This document shows positions 9,444 through 19,323 of a DNA stretch of 38,845 bases, piece by piece. Location: positions 1 through 38,845 of the forward strand of contig JAIPFM010000020.1 of the NCBI GenBank assembly GCA_021736645.1, read 5' to 3'. Positions within the stretch are counted from its first letter, which is position 1, and each line of letters opens with the position of its first letter. Below the pieces are notes generated by a model, which worked only from the letters and a program-made list of their open reading frames with translations, was not told where the DNA came from and made no database searches. Made by a program: the position numbers and the translations under genes. This DNA comes from Phycisphaerae bacterium. Its GTDB lineage: Bacteria > Planctomycetota > Phycisphaerae > Sedimentisphaerales > Anaerobacaceae.

Positions 9444-9513
9444 CTAGAACATAGAACATAGCACCTAGAACAGCATGGGCGAATGCCCATTCAAAACCTT
9501 AACATCCCGCTAG
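9444..9513. repeat. Heptad-phased intergenic array 5
   Basis: Ten 7-nt units fit from 9444 to 9513: CTAGAAC, ATAGAAC, ATAGCAC and CTAGAAC lead into the palindrome at 9475 in the same phase. The remaining bases to 9579 show no further clear array. Confidence 0.68.
9475..9490. repeat. Palindromic repeat ATGGGC-GAAT-GCCCAT, copy 2
   Basis: The 16 nt are identical to those at 759, in the gap between the 724-aa gene and the BatA-like gene. The preceding AACAGC and the following ATTCAA are shared, but the later flank is not. Confidence 0.75.
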
Positions 9514-9579
9514 GTCCGCCCTGGGATGGATGGGCCAGATCCCTAGGGAATTTAGAACCTAAAATCGTGAACCATGCAA

Positions 9580-11550
9580 TCAAATCCGCATCTTGGAATT
9601 GTAGACCCACCACTCAAGACACACAAACAACAATGCCAGGATCACGCCCCACGGCCAGAGCGCCTGGTTTGCGAGCCCCACGGGGGCCTCCTGCGCAGAC
9701 ACGGTCTGACCGGACAGCACCAGGTCGCTCCTGGGTGCCACACAGCTCTCATCCGTATCCAGCAGGTTCACGGCAAAGGTCTTGGGCAGATCCCCTGCCA
9801 CGGCCACGGAGTAGGTCCCCACTCGCTCGGTGCCCGGAAACCGAAGACTGCCCTGGTCATCTGTCGTGACAGTCACAGTCTCCTGGTCCGGCCCGAACAA
9901 CTCGGCCGTTGTGTCAGGCATCAATCCTCGCATGAGAATCGGCTCACCCGCACGGAGTTGTGCCTCATGCGAATCAGTAACCTGCATACCCAGATAGTCC
10001 ATGACATTGTAGCAGAACAGCACAAAACTCGGTTCAAACGGCCAGTTGCTCTTGAGACAGTCAAACCCCACCCACACAAAGGTGCCTGACACAAGCTGCG
10101 ACAACACAACAGCCGGGCCTCCGTTGAACTGGGCCAGGACCAGCGCCTCTCTGGGCGGTACCACGGCCTGGGCCTGGGCCACATACACATTGCTCGGATT
10201 CACATGTTTTAAAATCGCATGGTTGGGCCGCCAATCCACGATGAACTGATTTTCCAGAGACCCGGCCACCGTCATGCCCATGGCCTCCGGGACCGCCCCA
10301 AACACCAGATAGCGTCCCCTGGGCAGGCGTGCGGGCACGACATTGTCCAGGACCGTGACATCATAGGGGGACTGCGAGGCATCTGCCATGGCCTCATCAA
10401 ACGCCTCGGCCGTCAACACCTTGAAGGCCGCCAGGGGACAGGCCTGGAGCACAGACGCCAGCACGGGATTGCCCGCAGTGACCAGCGCCACATTGAGCTG
10501 CTTGGGGGGCGCGATCACGGTCCAGGCCGCGTCATCCGCGCTGAGACAGTCTGCATGCAGTTGACGCACCTCCAGCAGGCCTGCGCCGTCATAGGTCACA
10601 GCCACCTCCACGGACGCACGGCCCGGCATGATGCCCACACCGTTGGCATCGGCACGTGCCCCGGACAGAGTCACCTCACGCACGGCCACCACATCCTGAT
10701 TTACCGACACCTGCACGTCACAGGTCACAGGCGTGTCTCCGAAATGGGCCAGCGATGCAAAGACCTGGATCTGGTCGGTCTGCTCATAGGACCGGCGCGC
10801 CTGCATGGCCGTGATGGCCACATTGTCGGATGACTGGCCCACACGGTGGTACACCAGTTCTCCCTCCTGCATGGCCTGGTCTTCCAGGTCTTTGATGCGT
10901 CCGTCACTGAACAGGTGCAACTGGGCCCTCTGCTCCGAGGTTCGGTTGTTGGTTTCCACGCCCGGGGGCTGGGTGAAGGCCCGAGCCACGGTCAGGGTCT
11001 CCCCCAGAGACGAGGTCCGGTCTGTCGGTGTCACGGCCTGCAGGGCAGTGAGCAGTTGAGACTTGTCCGACGTAAAATTGCACATGACCTTGGCGTGTTC
11101 GTCAAAGGCAATGATCATGGCCTGATCGGCCCGATCCTTGAGACTGAACACCGCCTTGTTGCGCAGGGACGCCACAAAGGTCCGGGCCTGATCCAGGGCC
11201 GCGTCCAGTCGTGACATCGAATCCGCTCCGTCTGTGGCATTCATACTGGCGGACCGGTCAATCAGGATCACAACCCGTTTGCCTGCCTCCTGACTCATGT
11301 TCAACACAGGCCCGGCCAGAGCCACCAGGGCCGCCAGCATGGCCAGCAATTGCAGGAGCAGCAGGATATTTCTTCGCAGTTTCTGGAATGGAGCATTGAC
11401 CTGGAGATCCTGAATGGCCCGGTGCCAGAGCAGTGTACTGGACACAACCTGCTCGGTGCGTTTGAGTTTCAGGAAATACAGCAAGACCAGCAGCGGCACA
11501 GTCACTGCTGCTGCATACAAAGCCGTTGCCGGTGTCAACCATTGCATCAT
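9580..11550 (-). CDS. BatA-like VWA membrane protein
   Basis: This is a 656-residue inner-membrane protein. TM1 (about 8-27) and TM2 (60-80) frame the BatA/aerotolerance N-terminal domain with the typical LYFLKLKR and LLWHRAIQDL stretch. A von Willebrand A domain follows with the MIDAS metal site D98-x-S100-x-S102 in LIDRSASMNA. A long periplasmic beta-rich region leads to a C-terminal TM (ALWPWGVILALLFVCLEWW), leaving a short cytoplasmic tail. Proteins of this type are VWA partners of MoxR AAA+ ATPases and act at the envelope. Here MoxR and DUF58 are the two genes just upstream in the transcription direction. ATG 11550 has AAGGA about 8 nt upstream. Confidence 0.88.
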   Translation of the reverse strand: MMQWLTPATALYAAAVTVPLLVLLYFLKLKRTEQVVSSTLLWHRAIQDLQVNAPFQKLRRNILLLLQLLAMLAALVALAGPVLNMSQEAGKRVVILIDRSASMNATDGADSMSRLDAALDQARTFVASLRNKAVFSLKDRADQAMIIAFDEHAKVMCNFTSDKSQLLTALQAVTPTDRTSSLGETLTVARAFTQPPGVETNNRTSEQRAQLHLFSDGRIKDLEDQAMQEGELVYHRVGQSSDNVAITAMQARRSYEQTDQIQVFASLAHFGDTPVTCDVQVSVNQDVVAVREVTLSGARADANGVGIMPGRASVEVAVTYDGAGLLEVRQLHADCLSADDAAWTVIAPPKQLNVALVTAGNPVLASVLQACPLAAFKVLTAEAFDEAMADASQSPYDVTVLDNVVPARLPRGRYLVFGAVPEAMGMTVAGSLENQFIVDWRPNHAILKHVNPSNVYVAQAQAVVPPREALVLAQFNGGPAVVLSQLVSGTFVWVGFDCLKSNWPFEPSFVLFCYNVMDYLGMQVTDSHEAQLRAGEPILMRGLMPDTTAELFGPDQETVTVTTDDQGSLRFPGTERVGTYSVAVAGDLPKTFAVNLLDTDESCVAPRSDLVLSGQTVSAQEAPVGLANQALWPWGVILALLFVCLEWWVYNSKMRI

Positions 11551-11591
11551 TCAAAATCCTTAATGTTTGAAGTCTGTAAGACTTCAGTTTA

Positions 11592-11675
11592 AAGTGTTAA
11601 GTTTTATGTGTTAGGTTTTAGGTCCAAAGTCTCTTGTTGCCAACAACCAGCAACTAGCAACCAATAACCAACAAC
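11592..11675. repeat. Heptad-phased intergenic array 6
   Basis: Twelve successive 7-nt units fit from 11592 to 11675. They start T-rich (AAGTGTT, AAGTTTT, ATGTGTT, AGGTTTT) and become AC-rich (CAACAAC, CAGCAAC, TAGCAAC, CAATAAC, CAACAAC) without losing phase. This is one of the clearest arrays in the window. Confidence 0.78.
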
Positions 11676-11676
11676 C

Positions 11677-11701
11677 ACAGGGCTTTCAACGAAAGTCCTG
11701 T
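11677..11701 (-). terminator. Stem-loop just after the DUF58 stop codon
   Basis: An 11-bp stem (ACAGGGCTTTC pairing with GAAAGTCCTGT, one G.U pair) with a 3-nt loop begins two bases beyond the TGA of the DUF58 gene on the minus strand. No T-run follows, so it may be a processing, stability or attenuation hairpin rather than a full terminator before the BatA-like gene. Confidence 0.45.
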
Positions 11702-11703
11702 CA

Positions 11704-12612
11704 TCACTGCAACAAATGGATGCGCCGCAGTGTGTTCAACACCAGCCTGTCCACAGGATGGTCCGTACTGGCCAGGATGTAGGCGGCGCCGTGACGCGTA
11801 CAAAAGGCCTTGAGTTCATTGCAGTACGCAGTCACGTTTCGTTTGTAGTGTTTGATCAGGGCACTGCTGACCGTCACCTCGGACAGGTCCCCGTCTTCAA
11901 TGTCCACGAGTTTCAGATCCCCGCTCAATGTAGGATTCAACTCCTCAGGCGAAAGGGTCTGAATCACATACAGGTCATGACCGCGTCCGATCAGGCGCTT
12001 GAGCCCGGATTCATAGCCCTCCTTGAACAGACAATCCGAGATCACCAGCATGACCCCGCTGGACGGCGTGGACGAGACAAGCTGTTTGCAGGCCGTGTCA
12101 AACAGACTCGGCCCGTCCGCCTCCACGGTCATCATGAGCTCCGCCAGCTCCGGCACGCGTGCCCGACCTCTCAGGTGCGCCACCTGGCCGGTGACACGAT
12201 CCGAAAACGCACTGACTGTCACACGGTTGTTGTGCACCAGACTCACATAACCCAGGGCCGCAGCCAGTTGCCTGACAAATCGGTACTTGTCGGGTGAGGG
12301 GTGTCCCATGGACAGGCTTCGATCAAAGGCCACATGCACGGTCAGGTCCAGCTCCTCCTGAAACAGTTTGAGAAAGAGCTGATCCAGACGCCCGTAGATG
12401 TTCCAGTCCACAAAACGCAGGTCATCGCCCACCACATAGGGTCGATGGTCTGCAAACTCCACGCTCTGCCCGCGCCGCTTGGATCGCCGCTCCCCCTGCA
12501 GGCGTCCATGCAGCATCTTGCGGCTGACCACATCCAACCCGTCCAGGCGCGCCATGAACTTGGGCTCCAGCAGATCCGTCAATCGATACGTTTTATTTCT
12601 TGTAGTTGCCAT
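11704..12612 (-). CDS. DUF58 domain protein
   Basis: This 302-residue cytoplasmic protein has the DUF58 signature ADHRPYVVGDDLRFVDWN at about residues 54-71, followed by a VWA-like fold with the MIDAS-type D97-x-S99-x-S101 in AFDRSLSMG. DUF58 proteins accompany MoxR ATPases and BatA-type VWA proteins and are thought to act as adaptors or substrates in MoxR chaperone systems. ATG 12612 (MATTRNKTYR) is chosen; an upstream TTG at 12630 lies inside the CAAAG-CG inverted repeat and is unlikely. No convincing Shine-Dalgarno sequence is seen, because the repeat element ends about 10 nt before the start. It lies between moxR and the BatA-like gene in the same direction. Confidence 0.9.
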   Translation of the reverse strand: MATTRNKTYRLTDLLEPKFMARLDGLDVVSRKMLHGRLQGERRSKRRGQSVEFADHRPYVVGDDLRFVDWNIYGRLDQLFLKLFQEELDLTVHVAFDRSLSMGHPSPDKYRFVRQLAAALGYVSLVHNNRVTVSAFSDRVTGQVAHLRGRARVPELAELMMTVEADGPSLFDTACKQLVSSTPSSGVMLVISDCLFKEGYESGLKRLIGRGHDLYVIQTLSPEELNPTLSGDLKLVDIEDGDLSEVTVSSALIKHYKRNVTAYCNELKAFCTRHGAAYILASTDHPVDRLVLNTLRRIHLLQ

Positions 12613-12621
12613 TTTTATTGG

Positions 12622-12700
12622 TTCTCGCAAAGACGCAAAGGCCGCAAAGAAAAGACTTATTTATTTTGTTACCTTTGCGTTCTTTGCGCCTTTGCGAGAA
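12622..12700. repeat. CAAAG-CG inverted-repeat element, copy 1
   Basis: The left arm (12622-12649) reads as CGCAAAG units repeated every 8-9 nt after TTCT. The right arm (12672-12700) is its imperfect inverse, ending CTTTGCGAGAA. The roughly 20-nt AT-rich spacer would form the loop of a long hairpin. It occupies almost the whole DUF58-moxR gap. It has no coding content, so it resembles a REP- or MITE-like element. Confidence 0.75.
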
Positions 12701-12720
12701 ATAATGCCTTTCATATATAT

Positions 12721-13761
<1,041 letters not shown>

Positions 13762-13816
13762 GGTTATGGTCTCCCTGGGGTAGAATATATTGGCGTTGTT
13801 CTTATGATAAACATGT

Positions 13817-13896
13817 CTCTCGCTAAGGCGCAAAGGACGCAAAGATGACAAATAGCCATAAGTTCTTTCTTTGCGTTCTTAGCGCCTTTGCGAGAA
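13817..13896. repeat. CAAAG-CG inverted-repeat element, copy 2
   Basis: This is the second copy of the element at 12622-12700. The left arm 13817-13845 and right arm 13868-13896 are imperfect inverses built of CGCAAAG-type units, separated by about 22 nt. It fills the gap between moxR and the 990-aa gene, so moxR is bracketed by both copies. Confidence 0.75.
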
Positions 13897-13921
13897 AATA
13901 AATTGTAGTTAAAGAACCGTC

Positions 13922-16894
13922 TCATTTGCCGTCCTCCCGGTCCTGCTTGGCTTTTCGTTTGGCGTCCAGCAACTGCTGGATGTGCGACGTCTCCGTGGGC
14001 TTGCCCGACTTGGCAGTCCTGTCCGGTTTGACGGGCGTCGAACGCTTTTCGTGGGTGGGCATGGGGTCATCCACCTTGGCCGTGGGCAGGGTGTCACTTG
14101 CCGTGGACTTGGCCTCATACCGCCGGGCCTTGAGCTGGTCTGCCCCCCTGGATGTGAGCTGCTGCTTGAGCTGTGCGCGGCGCACGCGCAGTCGGTCGAG
14201 TGTGGGATCGGTGTGGAGGATTCGGCGGCCGCGCAGCCAGTGCACCGTTTTGCGCCAGGCACCCACCACATCCAGGGCCACACGCCGTACAGCCACATCC
14301 AACAGGAAGATCACCAGCCACAACTTAATAAGAGGTTCCGTTAAAGGGATGCGTGCCTCCGGAATCTTGACGCCCGTACGATCGAACAGATCGTTCTGAT
14401 TGGGATCCTCAGTGAGCATGCGCCCCCCCGTGATGTCTGCCACCTGTGAGAGAAGCGGTGTATTGTCCTGCATGTCCTGGTATTCGGGGGCAAAAGGCAC
14501 ATTCACAGAGGCCTGCTTCTGAAATAGTCTGTCACTCCCTGCCTTGCGATATCGCAGGTTCACCAGGTAGCTGCCCTGCGCACTGGCTGCAAAGTTCCCC
14601 CGGAATTGCCCGGGCCCGACCTGTTCCAGGCCCACGTTTTCCGGGGCCATGTCCGGCGTAATGACCTGGGCATCCACATGCGTGAGAGACAGGAAGCTGC
14701 CGGCCTGATCCACGGCCTCCACCTGGATCTGTACGTCATTGCCCTGCACGTCCACCACAATGTCACAGTCCGTACCCTGACTCGACTTACCGGCCCATCT
14801 GACCACCTGTTCCCAGAAGGCAGGTGCCTGATCCCAGGTCAGCCAGGGGGAACCCCATCGCGTGTCCACGGAACTGGTAAAGACCACGCACCGTCCCAGG
14901 CCGGACTGGCACGTGGCCAGCACTGGATCGCCGAGCTCACTCACGAGAACCTGCTGAGCCAGTCCCTCTTTCGGCCCTGACAGTACGTACCCGTCCAGGG
15001 GCGGCAGTCCGTTGATGCCCTTGAGCAGTTCACTCAGGCTGAAGCGCACCTGCGGTGTGAAGGTCTCTTCCCAGATCAGGGGACGGCGCACCACCTGGGC
15101 CTCCTTGATAAAGATATGCGGCAGTTCCGCCGGGTCCTGCGCATGATAGAAACGGCCGCCTGTCAACTGGGCCACACGGATCAGGCTGTCCAGAGATCCG
15201 TTGTTGTGCGGATACACACCCACGGTACTCACCGTGATACCTGCATCTTTACACTGGCTCAGCAGCGCCGCGGTCGGACCCTGCGGGTCCCCGTCGCTGA
15301 TCACAATCACATGCTTTTGTGCGGCGTCACACGCGACCAGCGCGTCATACGCATTTTGCAGGAGATTGTGAAGGCTGGGCATGTCCCCCATAACCATCTG
15401 GTCAATGGACGCCAGGATCGCGGTCTTGTCCCCCACAGGGGCCAGAGGGTGGATCCAGTTGTCGCCGGTTCCATTCCAGTTGTACGCCAGGATGCCAGCC
15501 AGATCTTCACGTGTAAGGCTCCGAACCGCTGCCGCAGCAATACGCTTGCCCCACAGGTTGCCCATGGGCATTTCACAGGCATGCATGATCAGGGCCAGGG
15601 CGCCCTTGGGCATCTGCTTCTTCTGGGGCGGGTCCAGGTCCACAGGCAGGATCTCGGCCACAGGCGAACCGATCCAGCCGCCGGCCCCCAGGGCCTCGGG
15701 CCCGCCGGTCATGATCAGGCCGCCGCCCAGCTCGGTGACATAGCGTGTGAGCATGTCCTGCTGTTCAAAGGTCAGGGCAGGGTTGGGTGTATTGACAAGG
15801 ATCACGGCGTCGGTGTCCAGCAGGCTGACCAGGGACCGGGGCATCTCCTCGGCCCGCATGTACTGGCAGTCGATCTGCCTGTCCCGCAACTGCTGGACGA
15901 GCCATTGACCGGCCACGCCGTCGTTGTCCGCCAAAAGCACATGGCCCGGCCCGGCCACACTGGTCACAGCCCCGGCCCGGTTGTTCAGGGGGATCTGGTC
16001 TGTATTGGGATCATCCGGTACGAATACGGCTTCAAACTCATGCACACCCGAGGTGTCAATGGGCAGTGTCACGGTCTTGACATTGGTGCCGACCTGCAGG
16101 TCCACGACAGAGCCGATCTCAGGGCTGTCCGGGTCCAGGTCCACGGCCCTGCCGTTGAGTGTCAGGATCAGGCGGCCGCGCGTGTCCTGTGTGCTGTCCA
16201 GGACAAACCGCAGGGGCACGCTCTGACCCGTGCGTGCGTGGGACGGCGCAGCCAGACGCCTGAGGATCACCTCCCGGTCGTACTGGTAATGCAGGGCCAG
16301 CACGTCAATGGGGATACCGTTGATCGCTGCCACACGCGCCGCTTCCCTGAGATCGCCTGCTGTTTCATTGCCTTCACTGCTCAGCAGGATACGCACTGCG
16401 GAATCCGGGGGTGCAATGGCCATGGCCATTTGAATGCCTGCAGCCAGACGGCTCTCGCGCCCGGTGAGTGTGGTATTTCGCCTGGGCAGCGCCGAATCAG
16501 CAGACGGTAATTTGGCGATGCTCGCGACCTCTGCGATATCCACCACAGCCAACTGGTCATACGGGGGGCGATGCTTGAACGCGGTCTCCAGGTAATCCAG
16601 ACTCGAGATCGCAAGATTCTCCGGAATGGACTGGCTGCGGTCAATGACCGTAATCAAGGTCATGTCCTCACTGCGCTCCACACGCACGAGGCGCGCCAGC
16701 AGAAGAACCAGCAGGATGACGCCCACACAACGCAGCCCCATGGCAGTCCATTTACGCACCGGACTGAGCGCCTGGAGACGTTGCTGTCCCAGCCACACGA
16801 TTGGCACGATCAGGATCAGGGCCACAAGCCACACAGGCTGGCCCAGACCAAACTGGCTCAAACCAAAAGATGTTGTCGCGATCACAGTTTCCAT
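13922..16894 (-). CDS. Large VWA/GATase-like membrane protein
   Basis: This 990-residue protein has two N-terminal TM helices (about 20-36 and 50-68). A VWA domain follows with the MIDAS residues D85-x-S87-x-S89 in VIDRSQSIP, then a beta-sandwich region. A GATase1-like domain (GGGLIMTGGPEALGAGGW) runs into a second VWA-like domain (HVIVISDGDPQGP) in which the expected DxSxS is replaced by LIMHACEMPMG. A C-terminal TM near LIKLWLVIFLLDVAVRR precedes a long charged cytoplasmic tail rich in K, R and T. This architecture is common in PVC genomes beside MoxR. ATG 16894 overlaps the end of the upstream permease-NHL gene by 13 nt, which implies translational coupling. Function unproven; a periplasmic receptor or scaffold for MoxR is plausible. 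Confidence 0.85.
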   Translation of the reverse strand: METVIATTSFGLSQFGLGQPVWLVALILIVPIVWLGQQRLQALSPVRKWTAMGLRCVGVILLVLLLARLVRVERSEDMTLITVIDRSQSIPENLAISSLDYLETAFKHRPPYDQLAVVDIAEVASIAKLPSADSALPRRNTTLTGRESRLAAGIQMAMAIAPPDSAVRILLSSEGNETAGDLREAARVAAINGIPIDVLALHYQYDREVILRRLAAPSHARTGQSVPLRFVLDSTQDTRGRLILTLNGRAVDLDPDSPEIGSVVDLQVGTNVKTVTLPIDTSGVHEFEAVFVPDDPNTDQIPLNNRAGAVTSVAGPGHVLLADNDGVAGQWLVQQLRDRQIDCQYMRAEEMPRSLVSLLDTDAVILVNTPNPALTFEQQDMLTRYVTELGGGLIMTGGPEALGAGGWIGSPVAEILPVDLDPPQKKQMPKGALALIMHACEMPMGNLWGKRIAAAAVRSLTREDLAGILAYNWNGTGDNWIHPLAPVGDKTAILASIDQMVMGDMPSLHNLLQNAYDALVACDAAQKHVIVISDGDPQGPTAALLSQCKDAGITVSTVGVYPHNNGSLDSLIRVAQLTGGRFYHAQDPAELPHIFIKEAQVVRRPLIWEETFTPQVRFSLSELLKGINGLPPLDGYVLSGPKEGLAQQVLVSELGDPVLATCQSGLGRCVVFTSSVDTRWGSPWLTWDQAPAFWEQVVRWAGKSSQGTDCDIVVDVQGNDVQIQVEAVDQAGSFLSLTHVDAQVITPDMAPENVGLEQVGPGQFRGNFAASAQGSYLVNLRYRKAGSDRLFQKQASVNVPFAPEYQDMQDNTPLLSQVADITGGRMLTEDPNQNDLFDRTGVKIPEARIPLTEPLIKLWLVIFLLDVAVRRVALDVVGAWRKTVHWLRGRRILHTDPTLDRLRVRRAQLKQQLTSRGADQLKARRYEAKSTASDTLPTAKVDDPMPTHEKRSTPVKPDRTAKSGKPTETSHIQQLLDAKRKAKQDREDGK

Positions 16895-19323
16895 ACTTGA
16901 ATCCGATTGTTGCCTGCATCTACCACATAGGCGAGTCCCTGCGCATCGGTCGTGACACCCCAGGGATAGGCCAGTTCGCCGAGATTCCGCCCGGCGCGTC
17001 CATACACACCGAGGCTCTGGCCATCAGGACTGAAACGCTGCAGTCGGTTGTTGCCATATTCGCACACCAGGACATCGCCGTTGCGCAGGAGCTCCAGGTC
17101 ATAGGGATATCGCAGTTGACCCGCGGCCTGGCCCGGTTCGCCCCAGTAGCCCAGGACATGCCCGTCCAGGTCATACAGGGCGATGCGATGATTGCAGGCG
17201 TCCGCCACATAGAGGATCTTCCGCACCGGGTCAATGCGAAGCGCGGCAGGCCTGGACAATTGACCGGCGTCCGATCCCCACGTGCCAAACGCCGTTAGAA
17301 ACTCGCCATCAGGATCGAACACGCTGATGCGGTCGTGACCGCCGTATTCGCCCACATAGATGCGCCCATCCGGGGCAAACGCCACGTCCGTGGGATAGAT
17401 AAAACAGCCCGGACCCTCGCCGAACTCGCCGAACTGCCGCAGGAGATGACCGTCCAGTGTGTACACGCACACCTGACTGTAATGTGTGTCCGCCACATAC
17501 AGATTTCCATCAGGCCCCAGTGTCAATCCGGTGGGCTTGCCCTGCTTGATCTCAGGCATGTCAAATACTCTGACAGTGTGATGGTCCTGATCAAAGGTCT
17601 GAATGCGTCCGGTCTTGTCAATGACCACCAGACCGCCGTGCGGCAGAGACTCGATGGCCCGGGGATACATGAATTGTCCCGGCCCTTTTCCTGTCTGCCC
17701 GAAACTGGCCACAATCTCAGGCCCGGACCCGGTGGGAACGGGGTCACACCCTGCCAGCAGCAACATACACAGTCCCACACACGCGACCGACCCCATGGTC
17801 CGGGCACAGCGAATGGTACCCAGCAGCACGGTCGTGAGCAGCGAGAATGTCCCCACAAGAATCAAACAGGACGCGATCACATGTTCGTCCCGTGCATAGT
17901 GCATCTGGTTGAGCAGACGCTGTGCAAAGTTCGGCACACCCGGCGGCAGCAGGACCATGGTGGCAGACAGTTCCGTGAGACTGAACATCATGATCAGCAG
18001 CAAAACGGCCGCCAGTACGGGCCAGGTACAGGGCAGATCCACATGCCACCATCGAGTCAGTCCGGATGCCCCATCCAGGGCAGCCGCCTCCCGGAGGTCA
18101 CGGCGAGACGTGCTGCGCAACAGTTGTCGGACCAAAAGACCCACGCCGGCAAAACGGACCCCCTGCCCCACGGCCACCAGGACCCAGCTCATGCGCAGGG
18201 GCCGGAGCCCGGGCACGATTGTCACCATCTTGAGGAGGGCCACGGCCATGACAGAAGCCGGCAGAAACAGGACAAGGAACAACGATCCGGTCACCATCCA
18301 GCCTGCGAGGCGGCCCGCACAGCCAGGCACGGCAGACAGGACGCAGGCCACAACCGCGGCGGTGATCGCCACCCCCAGGGACGCCACCAGGTCGTCCATG
18401 TGCAGTGTGAGAAATTGCACGAATGGCGATGTGGACCGCACGTGACACAACAGCAGGATCACGGGACACACGATGGACACGCACCAGAGTAGTCCGCTGA
18501 ACAGGATCAGCCCGAATCGCACCGGCCGGAATGAGGCCTCTTCACGGGCCTGTGACTGCCAGTGCCCTGCTGCCCAGGTCAGGGCCAGGGCCCCTGCCAT
18601 GGCAGGCACCACCAGCGGCACGGCCGCCCTGGCCACGGCCCCCGTGGACCCGGTCAGTTCATACACCACAGCCAGTTCAGATCCTACAGTGCGCAGGCCG
18701 CTCAGATGAAATGTGGTAAACTCGGACAAGACCAGCAAGAAGCACACGGCAAAGGCCAGGGCCGCGGGACGCCACATCATGGGCACAGTCACGGACCACA
18801 GTCGCTGCCTCGGCGCGGCCTCCAGACAGGCGATGTCCCACAGGTCTCGGTCGATCAGTCGCTGCGCCTGGGCCACAAGCAGCGCAGCCAGGGGCCAGTA
18901 CCACAAGGCCAGTGTCATGATCGTGACGCCGTGCGCCACAGTTCGGGCCGTATCCGGAGTCTGAGACAGCGTCGAACCTAACGGGCCGGTCGGGCTCAGC
19001 AGGAGCGTCCACGCGTAATACAACACGTATCTCGGCAGAACAAGAGGCAGGATCAAAGCACCCAGGACCCAGTGCGTGTGACGTGCGTGTGACAGCACTT
19101 GGGCCGGAGCGAGCCCCAAGAGTACGGCCACGGCGGCAATGGCCGCGGCCAGGGTCATCGATCGCGTGACCAGATGCGGCCAGTCCGTGACCACAGAAGT
19201 CACGTGCTGGTCACCGGTCACCGCCAGTATCCCGATCAACACCAGAGGCACTGCGATCACGGCGATCCAGAGGATGCACGCCACAGTACCACCAAGTTTG
19301 GAGATCCAGCGATTTATGGTCAA
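16882..19323 (-). CDS. Iron-type ABC permease fused to NHL-repeat lipoprotein-like domain
   Basis: This is a single open frame of 813 residues. Residues 1-509 are a bipartite FbpB/ThiP-like permease with about 12 TM helices. EAA-loop motifs lie near 168-180 (LEAAPRQRLWSVTVP) and 412-431 (REAAALDGASGL...LP), where the ATPase should dock. M510 opens a perfect lipoprotein signal ending LAGC at 523-526, and residues 535-813 form six NHL-type blades (for example GNLYVADTHYSQVCVY and GLAYVVDAGNNRIQVW). The start is TTG 19323, with GGGAG 8-9 nt upstream and a TTGA overlap with the binding-protein stop. No stop or good Shine-Dalgarno sequence separates the two parts. It could be a true fusion, with a 13th helix placing the propeller outside, or could yield a separate lipoprotein from the internal ATG. 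Confidence 0.85.
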   Translation of the reverse strand: MTINRWISKLGGTVACILWIAVIAVPLVLIGILAVTGDQHVTSVVTDWPHLVTRSMTLAAAIAAVAVLLGLAPAQVLSHARHTHWVLGALILPLVLPRYVLYYAWTLLLSPTGPLGSTLSQTPDTARTVAHGVTIMTLALWYWPLAALLVAQAQRLIDRDLWDIACLEAAPRQRLWSVTVPMMWRPAALAFAVCFLLVLSEFTTFHLSGLRTVGSELAVVYELTGSTGAVARAAVPLVVPAMAGALALTWAAGHWQSQAREEASFRPVRFGLILFSGLLWCVSIVCPVILLLCHVRSTSPFVQFLTLHMDDLVASLGVAITAAVVACVLSAVPGCAGRLAGWMVTGSLFLVLFLPASVMAVALLKMVTIVPGLRPLRMSWVLVAVGQGVRFAGVGLLVRQLLRSTSRRDLREAAALDGASGLTRWWHVDLPCTWPVLAAVLLLIMMFSLTELSATMVLLPPGVPNFAQRLLNQMHYARDEHVIASCLILVGTFSLLTTVLLGTIRCARTMGSVACVGLCMLLLAGCDPVPTGSGPEIVASFGQTGKGPGQFMYPRAIESLPHGGLVVIDKTGRIQTFDQDHHTVRVFDMPEIKQGKPTGLTLGPDGNLYVADTHYSQVCVYTLDGHLLRQFGEFGEGPGCFIYPTDVAFAPDGRIYVGEYGGHDRISVFDPDGEFLTAFGTWGSDAGQLSRPAALRIDPVRKILYVADACNHRIALYDLDGHVLGYWGEPGQAAGQLRYPYDLELLRNGDVLVCEYGNNRLQRFSPDGQSLGVYGRAGRNLGELAYPWGVTTDAQGLAYVVDAGNNRIQVWKL
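17746..17796 (-). other. Internal ATG and lipoprotein signal within the permease-NHL frame
   Basis: The ATG at 17796 begins a 17-codon stretch ending in the cysteine of the lipobox LAGC (codon 17748-17746). It is in frame with the upstream permease and would be a textbook lipoprotein signal if translated alone. No AGGAG-like site is found in the 20 nt upstream. Confidence 0.6.

Noticed and set aside
8284..9447. A plus-strand open frame of about 387 codons
   Set aside because: It lies antisense to the GATase-like gene, without a ribosome site or recognisable domain.
13762..13851. N-terminal extension of MoxR by 30 residues
   Set aside because: It would be encoded by the repeat element and leader. 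The ATG at 13761 has a good GGGAG site and matches the family start.
15116..16510. A plus-strand open frame of about 464 codons opposite the 990-aa VWA gene
   Set aside because: It is antisense to a gene with clear domains. The H/Q/G-rich product is typical of a shadow frame in GC-rich coding DNA.
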